Below are positions 26,255-35,571 of a DNA stretch of 64,000 bases, one piece after another. A model generated the notes under the pieces. It saw nothing but the letters and a program-made list of their open reading frames with translations. It had not been told where the DNA came from and did not search any database. Source of the stretch: Bacillota bacterium. GTDB lineage: Bacteria; Bacillota; TC1. The stretch lies in contig JAGXHY010000008.1 in NCBI GenBank assembly GCA_024635925.1, positions 1-64,000 of the forward strand, given 5' to 3'. Numbering within the stretch: position 1 is the stretch's first letter; every line of letters begins with the position of its first letter. The translations under genes were made by a program, and so were the position numbers.

Positions 26255-26282
26255 AAAACTGCAGGTTTTCCTGTAGTTTTTT
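26255..26282 (+). terminator. Terminator after spoVS
   Basis: AAAACTGCAGG pairs with CCTGTAGTTTT (one G-T pair) around TTTT and runs into further T. It separates spoVS from alaS. Confidence 0.8.
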
Positions 26283-26301
26283 AATGATAAAATACTTATT
26301 A

Positions 26302-26312
26302 TTTGATACAAT
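26302..26312 (+). promoter_or_regulatory. Possible extended -10 promoter for alaS
   Basis: TTTG-A-TACAAT lies 27 bases before the alaS start, one base off the TATAAT consensus and with TG one base ahead. There is no room for a T-box, and none is seen. Confidence 0.45.
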
Positions 26313-26338
26313 AGAAATAAGTAAAAAGGAGATAATAT

Positions 26339-28969
26339 ATGTATACAACTGAGCAAATCAGAGAAAGCTTTCTTAAATATTTTGAAAACAAACAACATCA
26401 AAGGATATCGAGCTCATCATTAATTCCTGGGGAAGATCCAACATTGATGTTTGTGAATGCTGGCATGGTGCAATTTAAGAATGTCTTTTTAGGTTTGGAA
26501 GAAAGGGCATATAAAAGAGCAACTTCATCACAGAAGTGTTTGAGAATTAGTGGAAAACATAATGATTTTGAAGCTGTTGGTAGAACTCCTAGACATCATA
26601 CATTTTTTGAAATGCTTGGAAATTTTTCTTTTGGAGATTATTTTAAAAAGGAAGCTATTGAATATGCTTGGGAGTTTTTAACAAAAGAATTAAAATTGCC
26701 CAAAGAACAATTATGGGTAACAATATATGAAAAGGATGAAGAATCAGGGAGTCTGTGGAAGTCTTTAACTGACATAGAACCTGATCGAATAGTAAAGCTA
26801 GGGGAAAAAGATAATTTTTGGTCTATGGGTGATATTGGTCCTTGTGGGCCGTGTACAGAAATTCATTTTGATCGAGGTGAAAAATATTCTTGCGGAGAAA
26901 AATGTGGACTTGGTAAATGTGAATGCGATAGAATAACTGAAATTTGGAATTTAGTATTCATGGAATTTAACAGAGATGAAAAAGGTGTTTTACAACCACT
27001 TCCTAAACCAAGTGTAGATACTGGTATGGGATTAGAAAGAATAGCTGCAGTAATGCAATCAGTAGATAGTAACTACGATACTGATATATTCCAACCCATT
27101 ATAAAAAAAATTGAGAAATTAACCGAAATAGAATATTATAATAATGAAGAAGGATTTCCATTTAGAGTAATAGCTGATCATATTCGTTCAAGTTCTTTTT
27201 TAATTGCCGATGGCGTATTGCCGAGCAATGAAGGTAGAGGGTATATTTTAAGAAGAATACTAAGAAGAGCAGTAAGGTATGGTAAAAGTTTAAATTTAAA
27301 TAGACCCTTCTTATATATACTTGTGGATACTTTAATTGATGTTATGGGCAGTGCTTATAGTGAATTAGCTGAAAAACGAGATTTTATAATAAAAGTGCTA
27401 AAGGTAGAAGAAGAAAGATTTTTAGAAACATTAAATGATGGTATTATACATACGGAAAAAATTCTTAATCAAATGAGAAAAGAAAAAAGGCTTGTAATGA
27501 CAGGGAAAGAAGCTTTTTTACTATATGATACATATGGATTTCCAGTTGAATTAACTGAGGATGTTGTTAAAGAAAATAATTTTAGTTTAGATAGAGTGGG
27601 ATTTATTCAAACTATGGCTAAACAAAAAGAATTAACAAGAAAAAGTAGTAGTAGAAATGATTTTAAACAAAATATAGCTTTAGCTAATGAGTTAATTAAA
27701 TTGCAAGAGACAGTTTTCACTGGTTATGATAGTATGAAGGAGGAAACACAAATATTATCTATATTTTCTTTGAAGGGTGAAAAAATGGAGAAAATAGTTT
27801 TAGATGATAAAGTTATATTAATTACAAACAGAACACCTTTTTATGGTGAAAGTGGTGGACAAACTGGAGATACTGGTAAGATTTATTTGAAGGACCTTCA
27901 TGTTGGAGATGTTATTGATTCAAAAAAATCAACTGATGGTAGAATTTATCATATAGCAAAATTTAATAGTGTTTTTGATATAAATAAAAAAATAATATTA
28001 AAGGTTAACAAGTTTAGGCGAGAAGCGATAATGAGAAATCATTCTGCTACTCATTTATTACATAAAGCCTTAAATCAAGTTTTAGGTAAACATGCTGTCC
28101 AAAAAGGTTCTTTTGTTGATGATAAGTATCTTAGATTTGATTTTTCTCATTTTGAAAACTTAACAAAAAAAGAAATTGAAATTATTGAAGATTTAGTTAA
28201 TCAATTTATTTTAGAACATGTTGATGTCAAATTTCAAAATTTACCTATTTTGGAAGCTAAAAAAATAGGGGCTACTGCTATTTTTGGAGAAAAGTATGGG
28301 GATGAAGTAAGAGTTGTAACTATGGGTGATACATCCTTAGAATTTTGTGGAGGAACACATGTTAGCAATTCTAGTCATATTGGTAGCTTTAAAATATTAA
28401 ATGAAAGTAGTATAGGTGCAGGGTTAAGAAGGATTGAAGCTTGTACAGGCTTAGAAACTATTAAAAAAAGTAGAGAGGCTGACTACTTGATTCATGAACT
28501 AAGTAAACATTTAAAGGTTCCACCTAAAGAACTTAATTCAAAAATAGTTAATTTGCAAAAAGAATTAAAGGAACTTACCTTCGAAAAACAAAAATTAAAT
28601 ATGAACTTAGCAAAAAAGGCAGTTACTAAATCAATAGAGAAAGTAGAAGAAATTAATGGTATACCTGTTCTTATTGAAGAGTTTTCTGGTAAGTCTATGG
28701 ATGAATTAAGACAGATTTCTGATATGTATAGAGATAAATTAGGTTCAATCTTAGTCGTATTAGGATCAAAAGAAAAGGATAGAGTAAATCTATTAATTTC
28801 AGCAACAAAAGATTTAGTTAAAAAAAATATAAGTGCAGGGAGTATAATTAAAGCTATAGCACCAATTGTTGGAGGAGGAGGCGGTGGCAGGCCAGACATG
28901 GCACAAGCCGGAGGCAAAATTCCTGGTAAACTAACACAAGCATTAATGGAAGTGAAAAATATTTTGTGA
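26339..28969 (+). CDS. alaS: Alanyl-tRNA synthetase
   Basis: Class II synthetase charging tRNA-Ala. In 876 residues: the catalytic domain (TRHHTFFEMLGNFSFGDYF-type motif near 80-100), the editing domain with zinc ligands HSATH (H568, H572) and CGGTH (C670, H674), and the C-terminal C-Ala domain ending in GGGGGGRPDMAQAGG. All parts are present, so self-editing should work. AAAAAGGAG precedes ATG. ireB and ruvX follow as in most Firmicutes. Confidence 0.98.
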   Translation: MYTTEQIRESFLKYFENKQHQRISSSSLIPGEDPTLMFVNAGMVQFKNVFLGLEERAYKRATSSQKCLRISGKHNDFEAVGRTPRHHTFFEMLGNFSFGDYFKKEAIEYAWEFLTKELKLPKEQLWVTIYEKDEESGSLWKSLTDIEPDRIVKLGEKDNFWSMGDIGPCGPCTEIHFDRGEKYSCGEKCGLGKCECDRITEIWNLVFMEFNRDEKGVLQPLPKPSVDTGMGLERIAAVMQSVDSNYDTDIFQPIIKKIEKLTEIEYYNNEEGFPFRVIADHIRSSSFLIADGVLPSNEGRGYILRRILRRAVRYGKSLNLNRPFLYILVDTLIDVMGSAYSELAEKRDFIIKVLKVEEERFLETLNDGIIHTEKILNQMRKEKRLVMTGKEAFLLYDTYGFPVELTEDVVKENNFSLDRVGFIQTMAKQKELTRKSSSRNDFKQNIALANELIKLQETVFTGYDSMKEETQILSIFSLKGEKMEKIVLDDKVILITNRTPFYGESGGQTGDTGKIYLKDLHVGDVIDSKKSTDGRIYHIAKFNSVFDINKKIILKVNKFRREAIMRNHSATHLLHKALNQVLGKHAVQKGSFVDDKYLRFDFSHFENLTKKEIEIIEDLVNQFILEHVDVKFQNLPILEAKKIGATAIFGEKYGDEVRVVTMGDTSLEFCGGTHVSNSSHIGSFKILNESSIGAGLRRIEACTGLETIKKSREADYLIHELSKHLKVPPKELNSKIVNLQKELKELTFEKQKLNMNLAKKAVTKSIEKVEEINGIPVLIEEFSGKSMDELRQISDMYRDKLGSILVVLGSKEKDRVNLLISATKDLVKKNISAGSIIKAIAPIVGGGGGGRPDMAQAGGKIPGKLTQALMEVKNIL

Positions 28970-28982
28970 TTGGAGGTCAGTT

Positions 28983-29231
28983 ATGAATTCAATGGAAAAT
29001 ACTGTAAGATTTACAGGTGAAGAAATGGCAGAACAGACTATTAAGGAGGTTCTTGGAAAGGTCTATCAAGCGTTAGAAGAAAAAGGTTATAACCCTATTA
29101 ATCAAATATCAGGGTATTTGTTATCAGGCGATCCTGCATATATAACTAGTTATAATAATGCTAGAGCTTTAATTCATCAAATTGATAGAGATGATATAAT
29201 AAGACATTTAGTAAGATCTTATTTAAAATAA
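28983..29231 (+). CDS. ireB: IreB-family regulatory phosphoprotein
   Basis: An 82-residue UPF0297 protein. In Enterococcus faecalis IreB is phosphorylated by the PASTA kinase IreK and controls cephalosporin resistance. Family features ENTVRFTGEE, VYQALEEKGYNPINQISGYLLSGDPAYITSYNNAR and IIRHLVRSYL-type motifs are all visible. The threonines near the N-terminus (in ENTVRFTG) are the likely phosphorylation region. It overlaps the ruvX start by one base. Confidence 0.94.
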   Translation: MNSMENTVRFTGEEMAEQTIKEVLGKVYQALEEKGYNPINQISGYLLSGDPAYITSYNNARALIHQIDRDDIIRHLVRSYLK

Positions 29232-29635
29232 TGAGATTTATAGGATTGGATTATGGTCAAAAAAGAATTGGAATTGCAATTAGTGACTTATCTAATACAA
29301 TCGCATCAACGTACACGGTTTTAATTAATAACAAAAATTTAATAAATGAATTACAAAATATTGTTATTAAAGAAAAAATCACTCATATAGTGATAGGTCT
29401 GCCTCTTCATATGAATGGAGATAAAGGGGATAAGGCAAAATTAGTAGAAGAGTTTGGAAATAGTATAAAAAGTAACTTAGAACTAGAAATAATTTATGAA
29501 GATGAAAGATTAACCACAGTTTCTGCAGAGAGAATATTAATTGAAGGTTCTGTTAGAAGAAATAAAAGAAAAAGTAAGATTGATGCTTTAGCTGCAACAT
29601 TCATACTTCAAAAACATCTTGATAAGCAAAAATGA
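29231..29635 (+). CDS. ruvX: Holliday junction resolvase-like RuvX (YqgF)
   Basis: RNase H-fold nuclease implicated in pre-16S rRNA processing and possibly Holliday junction resolution. The 134 residues contain RFIGLDYGQKRIGIAISD at the start (first catalytic Asp), VIGLPLHMNGDKGDKA, YEDERLTTVSAE and the final KSKIDALAATFILQ with another acidic site. Length and gene order alaS-ireB-ruvX are standard. Confidence 0.94.
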   Translation: MRFIGLDYGQKRIGIAISDLSNTIASTYTVLINNKNLINELQNIVIKEKITHIVIGLPLHMNGDKGDKAKLVEEFGNSIKSNLELEIIYEDERLTTVSAERILIEGSVRRNKRKSKIDALAATFILQKHLDKQK

Positions 29636-29660
29636 CACAAATCATAATTTATGCTATAAT
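29632..29660 (+). promoter_or_regulatory. Promoter before the DUF1292 gene
   Basis: ATGACA and TATAAT are 17 bases apart, and the -10 is extended by TATG-C, matching TRTGnTATAAT. It overlaps the ruvX stop codon and lies 33 bases before the next start. Confidence 0.65.
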
Positions 29661-29692
29661 TAACGAAATTGCAAAGAGGAAGGAATAATATC

Positions 29693-30001
29693 ATGGAAAA
29701 TATTGATGAAAAAGATGTCGTAATATTGACTGATGAAGAAGGCTTAGAACATCAGTTTATTATAGTAGACATGGTTGAAGTAGAAACTGGAGTTTATGCC
29801 ATGTTAATGCCATTAGAAATTGAAGGCGAAGATGATGATTACTATGTAATTATGAAAGTAATAAAAGAAGATGATGAAGAAGTATTGATGACAATTGAGG
29901 ATGATGATGAGTATAAAGCAGTAGCTCAAGCAATTGAAGAACTATACTCAGAAGAAAATGAAGAAGATCAAGAAATTATTGACTCAATTAGTGATCAGTA
30001 A
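29693..30001 (+). CDS. DUF1292 (YrzB-like) acidic protein
   Basis: A 102-residue protein in the place where Firmicutes carry DUF1292. It has the typical VILTDEEGLEHQF and YAMLMPLEIEGEDDDYYV pattern and a very acidic C-terminal half. ATG 29693 is chosen over the upstream TTG 29669 because AGAGGAAGGAA lies ahead of it and family members begin near there. Function is unknown. Confidence 0.9.
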   Translation: MENIDEKDVVILTDEEGLEHQFIIVDMVEVETGVYAMLMPLEIEGEDDDYYVIMKVIKEDDEEVLMTIEDDDEYKAVAQAIEELYSEENEEDQEIIDSISDQ

Positions 30002-30017
30002 ATTTAGAGGTGGTTAA

Positions 30018-31100
30018 TTGAGAAATAAGAAGGTTATAGTTCAAAGTGCTCGTTCAGGTAGGTCAAGAAGAAATAATAATAAGAAAAATAGCAATATAAA
30101 AATAGCTTTAATTTTTATATTGCTATTTGCTATAGTAATTGGCGGGATTAATGTTGCGAATTCACTTAGCAAACCCAATATTAAAGGGGAAGTGATTTTT
30201 ACAATTGATAAAGGTTCAAGTTTAAGTGAAATAAGTAATGTATTAAAAGAAAATGAGATTATTAAATCACCAACAGCCTTTAAAATTTATTGTAGATTAT
30301 TTGCAGATAGTACTAAATTTAAAGCAGGTTTTTATAAAATTGATAGACCAATAAATATGAAAAATTTAACTAAACTCTTAAATAAAGGGACTAATATCGA
30401 ACAAGGTGTTAAAGTTACAATACCAGAAGGTTTTGTTATTACTCAAATAGCATCATTATTTGAAAGCAAAGATTTAGGTAATAAAAATGAGTTTTTAGAC
30501 TTAGCTAAGACTGGAGAATTTGATTATGAATTCTTACAATTTGAAGCTAGTTCGTCTTTGAAATATAAGCTTGAAGGTTTTATTTATCCTGATACATATT
30601 ATTTCTTTGAAGACGCTACTAGTGAAGATATTATCGAAATTTTATTAAATACATTTGAAAAAAAAGTTTGGGAAAAACTTAAAACAGCCTCAAATGAAAA
30701 AGGATATAATCATTTACAATTATTAACAATAGCTTCAATAGTTGAAAAAGAAGCTGTAGTAGATAATGAAAGAGATAAAATAGCCGGGGTTTTCTTTAAT
30801 CGATTAGAGATTGATATGAGTCTACAGTCATGTGCTACAGTTCAATATGCATTGAATAAAGAAAAATTTTCTAAAGTTGTCACACTTGAAGAAACACAAA
30901 TTCCTTCGCCTTATAATACATATAGATATCCAGGTCTTCCACCTGGACCAATAAGTAACCCAGGTATTAAATCAATTGAAGCTGTTATTAATCCAGATAC
31001 AAATAAGTATTTGTATTTCGTAGCTAAAGGAGATGGTTCCCATTATTTCAGTCTAACATACGATGAACATTTAGAGGCAATCCAAAAATATCTAAAATAA
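30018..31100 (+). CDS. mltG: Endolytic transglycosylase MltG
   Basis: Cleaves nascent glycan strands and so sets peptidoglycan chain length. The 360-residue protein starts with TTG after GAGGTGG, has a basic N-terminus, a membrane helix (about 27-47), a LysM-like region and the YceG domain with LEGFIYPDTYYFF and the catalytic glutamate E243 in IASIVEKEA. LQSCATVQYAL and PGLPPGPISNPG are also family motifs. Full length. Confidence 0.96.
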   Translation: MRNKKVIVQSARSGRSRRNNNKKNSNIKIALIFILLFAIVIGGINVANSLSKPNIKGEVIFTIDKGSSLSEISNVLKENEIIKSPTAFKIYCRLFADSTKFKAGFYKIDRPINMKNLTKLLNKGTNIEQGVKVTIPEGFVITQIASLFESKDLGNKNEFLDLAKTGEFDYEFLQFEASSSLKYKLEGFIYPDTYYFFEDATSEDIIEILLNTFEKKVWEKLKTASNEKGYNHLQLLTIASIVEKEAVVDNERDKIAGVFFNRLEIDMSLQSCATVQYALNKEKFSKVVTLEETQIPSPYNTYRYPGLPPGPISNPGIKSIEAVINPDTNKYLYFVAKGDGSHYFSLTYDEHLEAIQKYLK

Positions 31101-31111
31101 AGGAAAAATAA

Positions 31112-32323
31112 ATGAATTATATAGAAGTATTGTCTCCTGCAGGAAATTTAGAAAAATTGAAAATAGCTTATCTATATGGAGCAGATGCAGTTTATGTAGG
31201 TGGTAAAGAATTTAGTTTAAGATCAAAAGCAGGGAATTTTGATCTGGAACAATTAAAAGAAGCAAAAAAAATAAGCATTCAATTGGGTAAAAAAATATAC
31301 ATAGCTTTAAATATTTTTGCTCACAATGATGACTTAAATCCTATAATAGAATATTTAAAAAAACTTGATTCTATAAAGTTGGATGCAATGATAATTTCTG
31401 ATCCAGGTATTATTTATTTAGCAAAAAAATATGCTCCTAATACACCTATACATTTAAGTACACAAAGTAACACATTAAATTGGGCAGGTTGCCAGTTCTG
31501 GCTTGAACAAGGTTTAGAGCGAGTAGTTTTAGGAAGAGAAGTAACATTAAATGAAATGGCCAATATAAACAAAAAAACAGAAGTGGAACTAGAAGCGTTT
31601 GTTCATGGTGCAATGTGTATGGCTTATTCTGGAAGATGTATGTTAAGTATGCATTTGACTGGTAAAAGCGCTAATAGTGGTAGTTGTACACATCCTTGTA
31701 GATGGGAATATTATGTAGTTGAAAAACAAAGAAATGATCAATTTATGCCTATAGAAGAAGATGAAAGAGGTACTTATATATTTAACTCAAAAGATTTATG
31801 TATGTTACCTTATTTAGAAAAATTTATTGATGCTGGTGTTAAGAGTCTTAAAATTGAAGGCAGAATGAAGAGCATTCATTATGTGGCTACTGTTACTAAA
31901 GCATATAGAGAAGCTGTGGATGTTATTGAAAATAGTGGAGATTTCAAAGCAGCAATTCCAAGACTTATGAATGAATTAAATGGAATTGGGGAAAGAGAAT
32001 ATACAACAGGTTTTTATCTTGAAGAAAAAGATGATAATATGCAACAATATGAACCATTAAAAGTTGAAAAAAATATTAAATTCGTTGGAAAGGTATTAGA
32101 AATATTTGATAACGAAATACTAATAGAACAAAGAAACAAGTTTCTTGTTGGAGATACTTTAGAAATATTAGTGCCTATTGGCGAAAATATAAATATTAAA
32201 ATTTTGAGTATTGTTAACGAATTGGGAGACTATGTTGATAGTGCTCCCCACCCAAAAGAAAAATTATTAATAAATAAGGTTCCAGGAATAGTAATTGGTT
32301 CATTATTAAGGATTAGGAGTTAG
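31112..32323 (+). CDS. U32-family protein, probable tRNA hydroxylation enzyme
   Basis: Peptidase U32 family, of which Bacillus YrrO and E. coli TrhP (YegQ) act in tRNA wobble-uridine hydroxylation rather than proteolysis. The 403 residues have ADAVYVGGKEFSLRSKAGNF near the start and the cysteine set HGAMCMAYSGRCMLS with SGSCTHPCRWEY, likely cluster ligands. The C-terminal beta domain is present (about 325-400). Position after mltG matches yrrN/yrrO in Bacillus; only one copy is here. Confidence 0.88.
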   Translation: MNYIEVLSPAGNLEKLKIAYLYGADAVYVGGKEFSLRSKAGNFDLEQLKEAKKISIQLGKKIYIALNIFAHNDDLNPIIEYLKKLDSIKLDAMIISDPGIIYLAKKYAPNTPIHLSTQSNTLNWAGCQFWLEQGLERVVLGREVTLNEMANINKKTEVELEAFVHGAMCMAYSGRCMLSMHLTGKSANSGSCTHPCRWEYYVVEKQRNDQFMPIEEDERGTYIFNSKDLCMLPYLEKFIDAGVKSLKIEGRMKSIHYVATVTKAYREAVDVIENSGDFKAAIPRLMNELNGIGEREYTTGFYLEEKDDNMQQYEPLKVEKNIKFVGKVLEIFDNEILIEQRNKFLVGDTLEILVPIGENINIKILSIVNELGDYVDSAPHPKEKLLINKVPGIVIGSLLRIRS

Positions 32324-32324
32324 A

Positions 32325-32825
32325 ATGATAAATTTAAAACCAGATTACTTTGTAAATGATATATATGATATAGATTTTACTGTTTTGAAAAATCATCGAA
32401 TAAATTCAATGCTATTAGATTTAGATAATACTTTGGTGCCATTTAAAATAAACAAACCAGATAATAAAGTTATTGAATGGATTAATAAAGCAAAAAAAGA
32501 AGGATTTAAGATTTGTGTAGTTTCTAATGCATACCCAAGAAGAGCACAAATAATTGCTAATTTATTAGAACTTCCAGTTATATATATGGCTAAAAAGCCA
32601 TTTAAAAAGGGAGTAGTTGATAGTTTAAAAATACTAGATAGCACTAATAAAGAGGCAATATTAGTTGGAGATCAAATTTTTACTGATATATTAGCAGCTA
32701 AACTAGCAGGAGTTAAATGTATTTTAGTGGAACCAATAACTAAGAGCGATTTTTTTATGACCAAAATATACAGAGTTTTTGAGTTTTTTGTTAAAAGACA
32801 TTTAATCAAGGAGAAAATGAAGTAA
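32325..32825 (+). CDS. YqeG-family HAD-IIIA phosphatase
   Basis: HAD phosphatase of 166 residues. The nucleophile motif is LLDLDNTLVPF (DxD), followed by VVSNAYPRRA, a lysine in MAKKPFKKG and VGDQIFTDI (acidic motif). In Bacillus yqeG precedes yqeH-aroE; here yqeH is absent and aroE follows directly with one-base overlap. The physiological substrate is unknown; some relatives act on phosphatidylglycerophosphate. Confidence 0.92.
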   Translation: MINLKPDYFVNDIYDIDFTVLKNHRINSMLLDLDNTLVPFKINKPDNKVIEWINKAKKEGFKICVVSNAYPRRAQIIANLLELPVIYMAKKPFKKGVVDSLKILDSTNKEAILVGDQIFTDILAAKLAGVKCILVEPITKSDFFMTKIYRVFEFFVKRHLIKEKMK

Positions 32826-33676
32826 TGCGAAACTTACTAGGTATTATCGGAAAACCTTTAGGACATAGCCTTTCACCATTACTGCATAATAAGGCCATAG
32901 AAAAGTTAGAAGCAAATTATAAATATGAAAGTTGGGAACTAGACCATTCAGAATTAGAACAATTTTTAAAGAGAGTCAAAGAAAATGAGAGTTTAGTCTC
33001 AGGATTTAATGTTACAATTCCATACAAAGAAGAAATAATGAATTTTTTAGATGAACTTGATCCATTAGCAAGTAAACTAAAAGCCGTAAATACTGTCAAA
33101 TATGAAAATGGAAAATTAAAAGGTTATAATACAGATGGGTTAGGGCTTCTAGAAACATTGAATAAAAACAATGTAAAATATGAAAATAAAAATATTTTGA
33201 TTTTGGGCAGTGGCGGTGCATGTAAAGGTGTCGCCTTATTTTTAGCAAATAAAAATATTGGTGAAATTGATATAGTTGCAAGAAATATAAAAGAGGGTTC
33301 TTTTATAAGGGATGAATTAATTAAGATGGAAGTTCCCAGTAAATTTATTTTATGGGAAAATTTATCAGTTTTAGATGTTGAAGAATATCAAATTATTATT
33401 CAAACTACTCCTATAGGCATGAAAGAAAATGATGTTGAAATAGATTTTCCATATTCAAAATTGACAAGTCGGCATACAATGCTTGATATTATTTATAATC
33501 CTATTGAAACAAAATTTTTAAAGAGCGGAAAAAAATATGGAGCTAGCTGTATAAATGGGCTAGAAATGCTGGTATATCAAGGTTTCTATAGTTTCAAAAT
33601 TTGGACTGGCTTAGAAGAAGACACAGATTTAATGTTAGAAGTAGCATTGGAAAAACTTGGAGGCAAGTGTGAATAA
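32825..33676 (+). CDS. aroE: Shikimate dehydrogenase
   Basis: NADPH-dependent reduction of 3-dehydroshikimate, fourth step of the chorismate pathway. The 283 residues carry IGKPLGHSLSPLLHN (substrate serines), NVTIPYK with the catalytic lysine, NTDGLG, the nucleotide loop ILGSGGACKGVALFL and NGLEMLVYQG near the end. It overlaps aroK by eight bases. Confidence 0.96.
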   Translation: MRNLLGIIGKPLGHSLSPLLHNKAIEKLEANYKYESWELDHSELEQFLKRVKENESLVSGFNVTIPYKEEIMNFLDELDPLASKLKAVNTVKYENGKLKGYNTDGLGLLETLNKNNVKYENKNILILGSGGACKGVALFLANKNIGEIDIVARNIKEGSFIRDELIKMEVPSKFILWENLSVLDVEEYQIIIQTTPIGMKENDVEIDFPYSKLTSRHTMLDIIYNPIETKFLKSGKKYGASCINGLEMLVYQGFYSFKIWTGLEEDTDLMLEVALEKLGGKCE

Positions 33677-34187
33677 TATTATTTTAATTGGCTTTATGGC
33701 TGTTGGAAAAACAACGATTAGTAAATACCTAAAAGGAATATTTGGTTATTCACTATTTGATATTGACAAAATAATTGAAAAAGAAGAAAAGTTATCAATA
33801 ACTGAAATATTTCAAAAAAAAGGCGAAGAATATTTTAGAACGATAGAAAAAAAAATAGCACTAAGATTACTACATCGAAATAATAATATTATAAGTACAG
33901 GTGGTGGTCTTTTTCTTAATGATGAAATAAGGGAACTGGCCTTGAAAAATAATTTTGTTGTATTTCTTGACTTGGATATTGTTGAAGTATATAAAAGAGT
34001 AAATAGAAATGATTTCAGACCTTTAGCTAAAGGAAAAACTTTAATAGAGTTAAAAGAAATTTACGAAAAAAGATTACCTCTATATCTTAAAGCCAATGTG
34101 CGTATTAGCACTGATAATAAAAAACCTAACCAAATTGCCGAAGAAATTAAAGAAAAATATTATAAATGGTTAAATAAGGAGCTTTAA
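33669..34187 (+). CDS. aroK: Shikimate kinase
   Basis: Phosphorylates shikimate, fifth step toward chorismate. From GTG 33669 (TTGGAGG five bases upstream) the protein has 172 residues, P-loop GFMAVGKTT at 8-16, the FDID site, ISTGGGLF and a lid region with RPLAKG. An upstream TTG at 33657 is part of that ribosome binding site and is not the likely start. Confidence 0.94.
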   Translation: MNNIILIGFMAVGKTTISKYLKGIFGYSLFDIDKIIEKEEKLSITEIFQKKGEEYFRTIEKKIALRLLHRNNNIISTGGGLFLNDEIRELALKNNFVVFLDLDIVEVYKRVNRNDFRPLAKGKTLIELKEIYEKRLPLYLKANVRISTDNKKPNQIAEEIKEKYYKWLNKEL

Positions 34188-34188
34188 T

Positions 34189-35571
34189 ATGATTGATAAA
34201 ATTATACTTGAAAAGACAATAGAAAAATTAACATCTAAAGGTTGTGAATTTGCAGAAATTTATTTTGAATCAAAAAGCACTTTAGGTTTAGTTCTTGATA
34301 ATAAAAAAATAGAAAGAATAACTAGAGGCAGTAGAATGGGTGCTGGGTTAAGAGTTATTTATAATGGAAGAACCTATTTTGCTTTTACAGAAGATTTGAG
34401 TGAAAAAGCGTTGTTTAAAATTGCTAATGATTTGGCTAATAAAGAAACTGGGAATAATATACTGAAAGAATCAAATTATACTCTTGATGAAGGCTTATCT
34501 GATTACTGGTATAGCCAAAATATAGATAAAGGTACATTAAAAGAAAAAGCAAACTTACTTCTACATTTGAATAATCTAGCTTGGAAAGACAAAGGCTCCT
34601 TAACACAATTAACATTATCGTATGGAGATGTAAATCAAGATATATTTATTATGAATTCTAATGGAGTATATATTCAAGATACAAGACCAAGAACTAAGGC
34701 TATTATTCAAGGTGTTTTTCAAAAGAATAATAAAATCCAAAGTGCATATGATGTAGTTGGAGCTCTTGGTGATTATAGTTATATAAAAACAAGAGATATG
34801 GACAAATTATTAACAGGTGTCAAAGTAAAAGGTGAAAACTTATTAAAAGCAAAAGAAGCACCTAGTGGTACGATGCCAGTCGTTGTATCAGGTGAAGCTG
34901 GAGGAACTATGGTTCATGAGGCATGCGGTCATGGACTAGAGGCAGATATAGTAAAAAGAGGTATGTCAGTATATGGGAATAAAATAGGTCAAAAAGTAGC
35001 ATCAGAATTAATTACTGTTGTAGATGATGGAACAATTAAAGGACGGTATGGTTCTAGTTTTTTTGATGATGAAGGAACTAAAACTAGAGAAAATATTTTG
35101 ATTGAAGATGGAATGCTAAAAGGGTACATGAGTGATTTACAATCAGCTAAAGAACTCAATATCAAACCTAGTGGGAATGGTAGAAGAGAAAGTTATCAGT
35201 CCTTGCCTATAACTAGAATGACTAATACTTATATAAGAAAAGGAAAAGAAAGCAAGGAAAATATAATATCTTCTGTTAGTAATGGTTTATTTGTTAAACA
35301 TATGGGTGGAGGACAAGTTAATACTGCAACTGGAGATTTTGTTTTTGAAGTTTCTGAAGGATATATGATAAGAAATGGAAAGATAGGAGAACAAGTTAGA
35401 GGTGCTACTTTAATTGGTAATGGACCTGAAGTATTAAATGAAATAGATATGGTTGGCAATGATTTTGGATATTCACTTGGCACATGTGGCAAAGATGGAC
35501 AAGGGGCTCCCGTAGCAGATGGTCAGCCAACTTTAAGAATACCTAATTTAGTTGTAGGGGGTACAAATTAA
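34189..35571 (+). CDS. tldD: Metalloprotease TldD
   Basis: Zinc metalloprotease subunit of the TldD/TldE pair, which degrades unfolded peptides and processes some modified peptides. The 460 residues include the metal motif HEACGH (H243, E244, H248) and the conserved GGGQVNTATGDF and CGKDGQGAPVADGQPTLRI near the C-terminus. tldE starts at the last base of this gene. The pair lies between aroK and aroQ. Confidence 0.95.
   Translation: MIDKIILEKTIEKLTSKGCEFAEIYFESKSTLGLVLDNKKIERITRGSRMGAGLRVIYNGRTYFAFTEDLSEKALFKIANDLANKETGNNILKESNYTLDEGLSDYWYSQNIDKGTLKEKANLLLHLNNLAWKDKGSLTQLTLSYGDVNQDIFIMNSNGVYIQDTRPRTKAIIQGVFQKNNKIQSAYDVVGALGDYSYIKTRDMDKLLTGVKVKGENLLKAKEAPSGTMPVVVSGEAGGTMVHEACGHGLEADIVKRGMSVYGNKIGQKVASELITVVDDGTIKGRYGSSFFDDEGTKTRENILIEDGMLKGYMSDLQSAKELNIKPSGNGRRESYQSLPITRMTNTYIRKGKESKENIISSVSNGLFVKHMGGGQVNTATGDFVFEVSEGYMIRNGKIGEQVRGATLIGNGPEVLNEIDMVGNDFGYSLGTCGKDGQGAPVADGQPTLRIPNLVVGGTN

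Noticed and set aside
26236-26338. T-box or other leader before alaS
   Set aside because: Only about 100 bases lie between spoVS and alaS, mostly a terminator and a promoter; no T-box core sequence is present.
28492-28917. Proline-rich 141-codon frame on the minus strand
   Set aside because: It is the complement of the alaS C-terminal region, including its Gly-rich run, and has no start signal.
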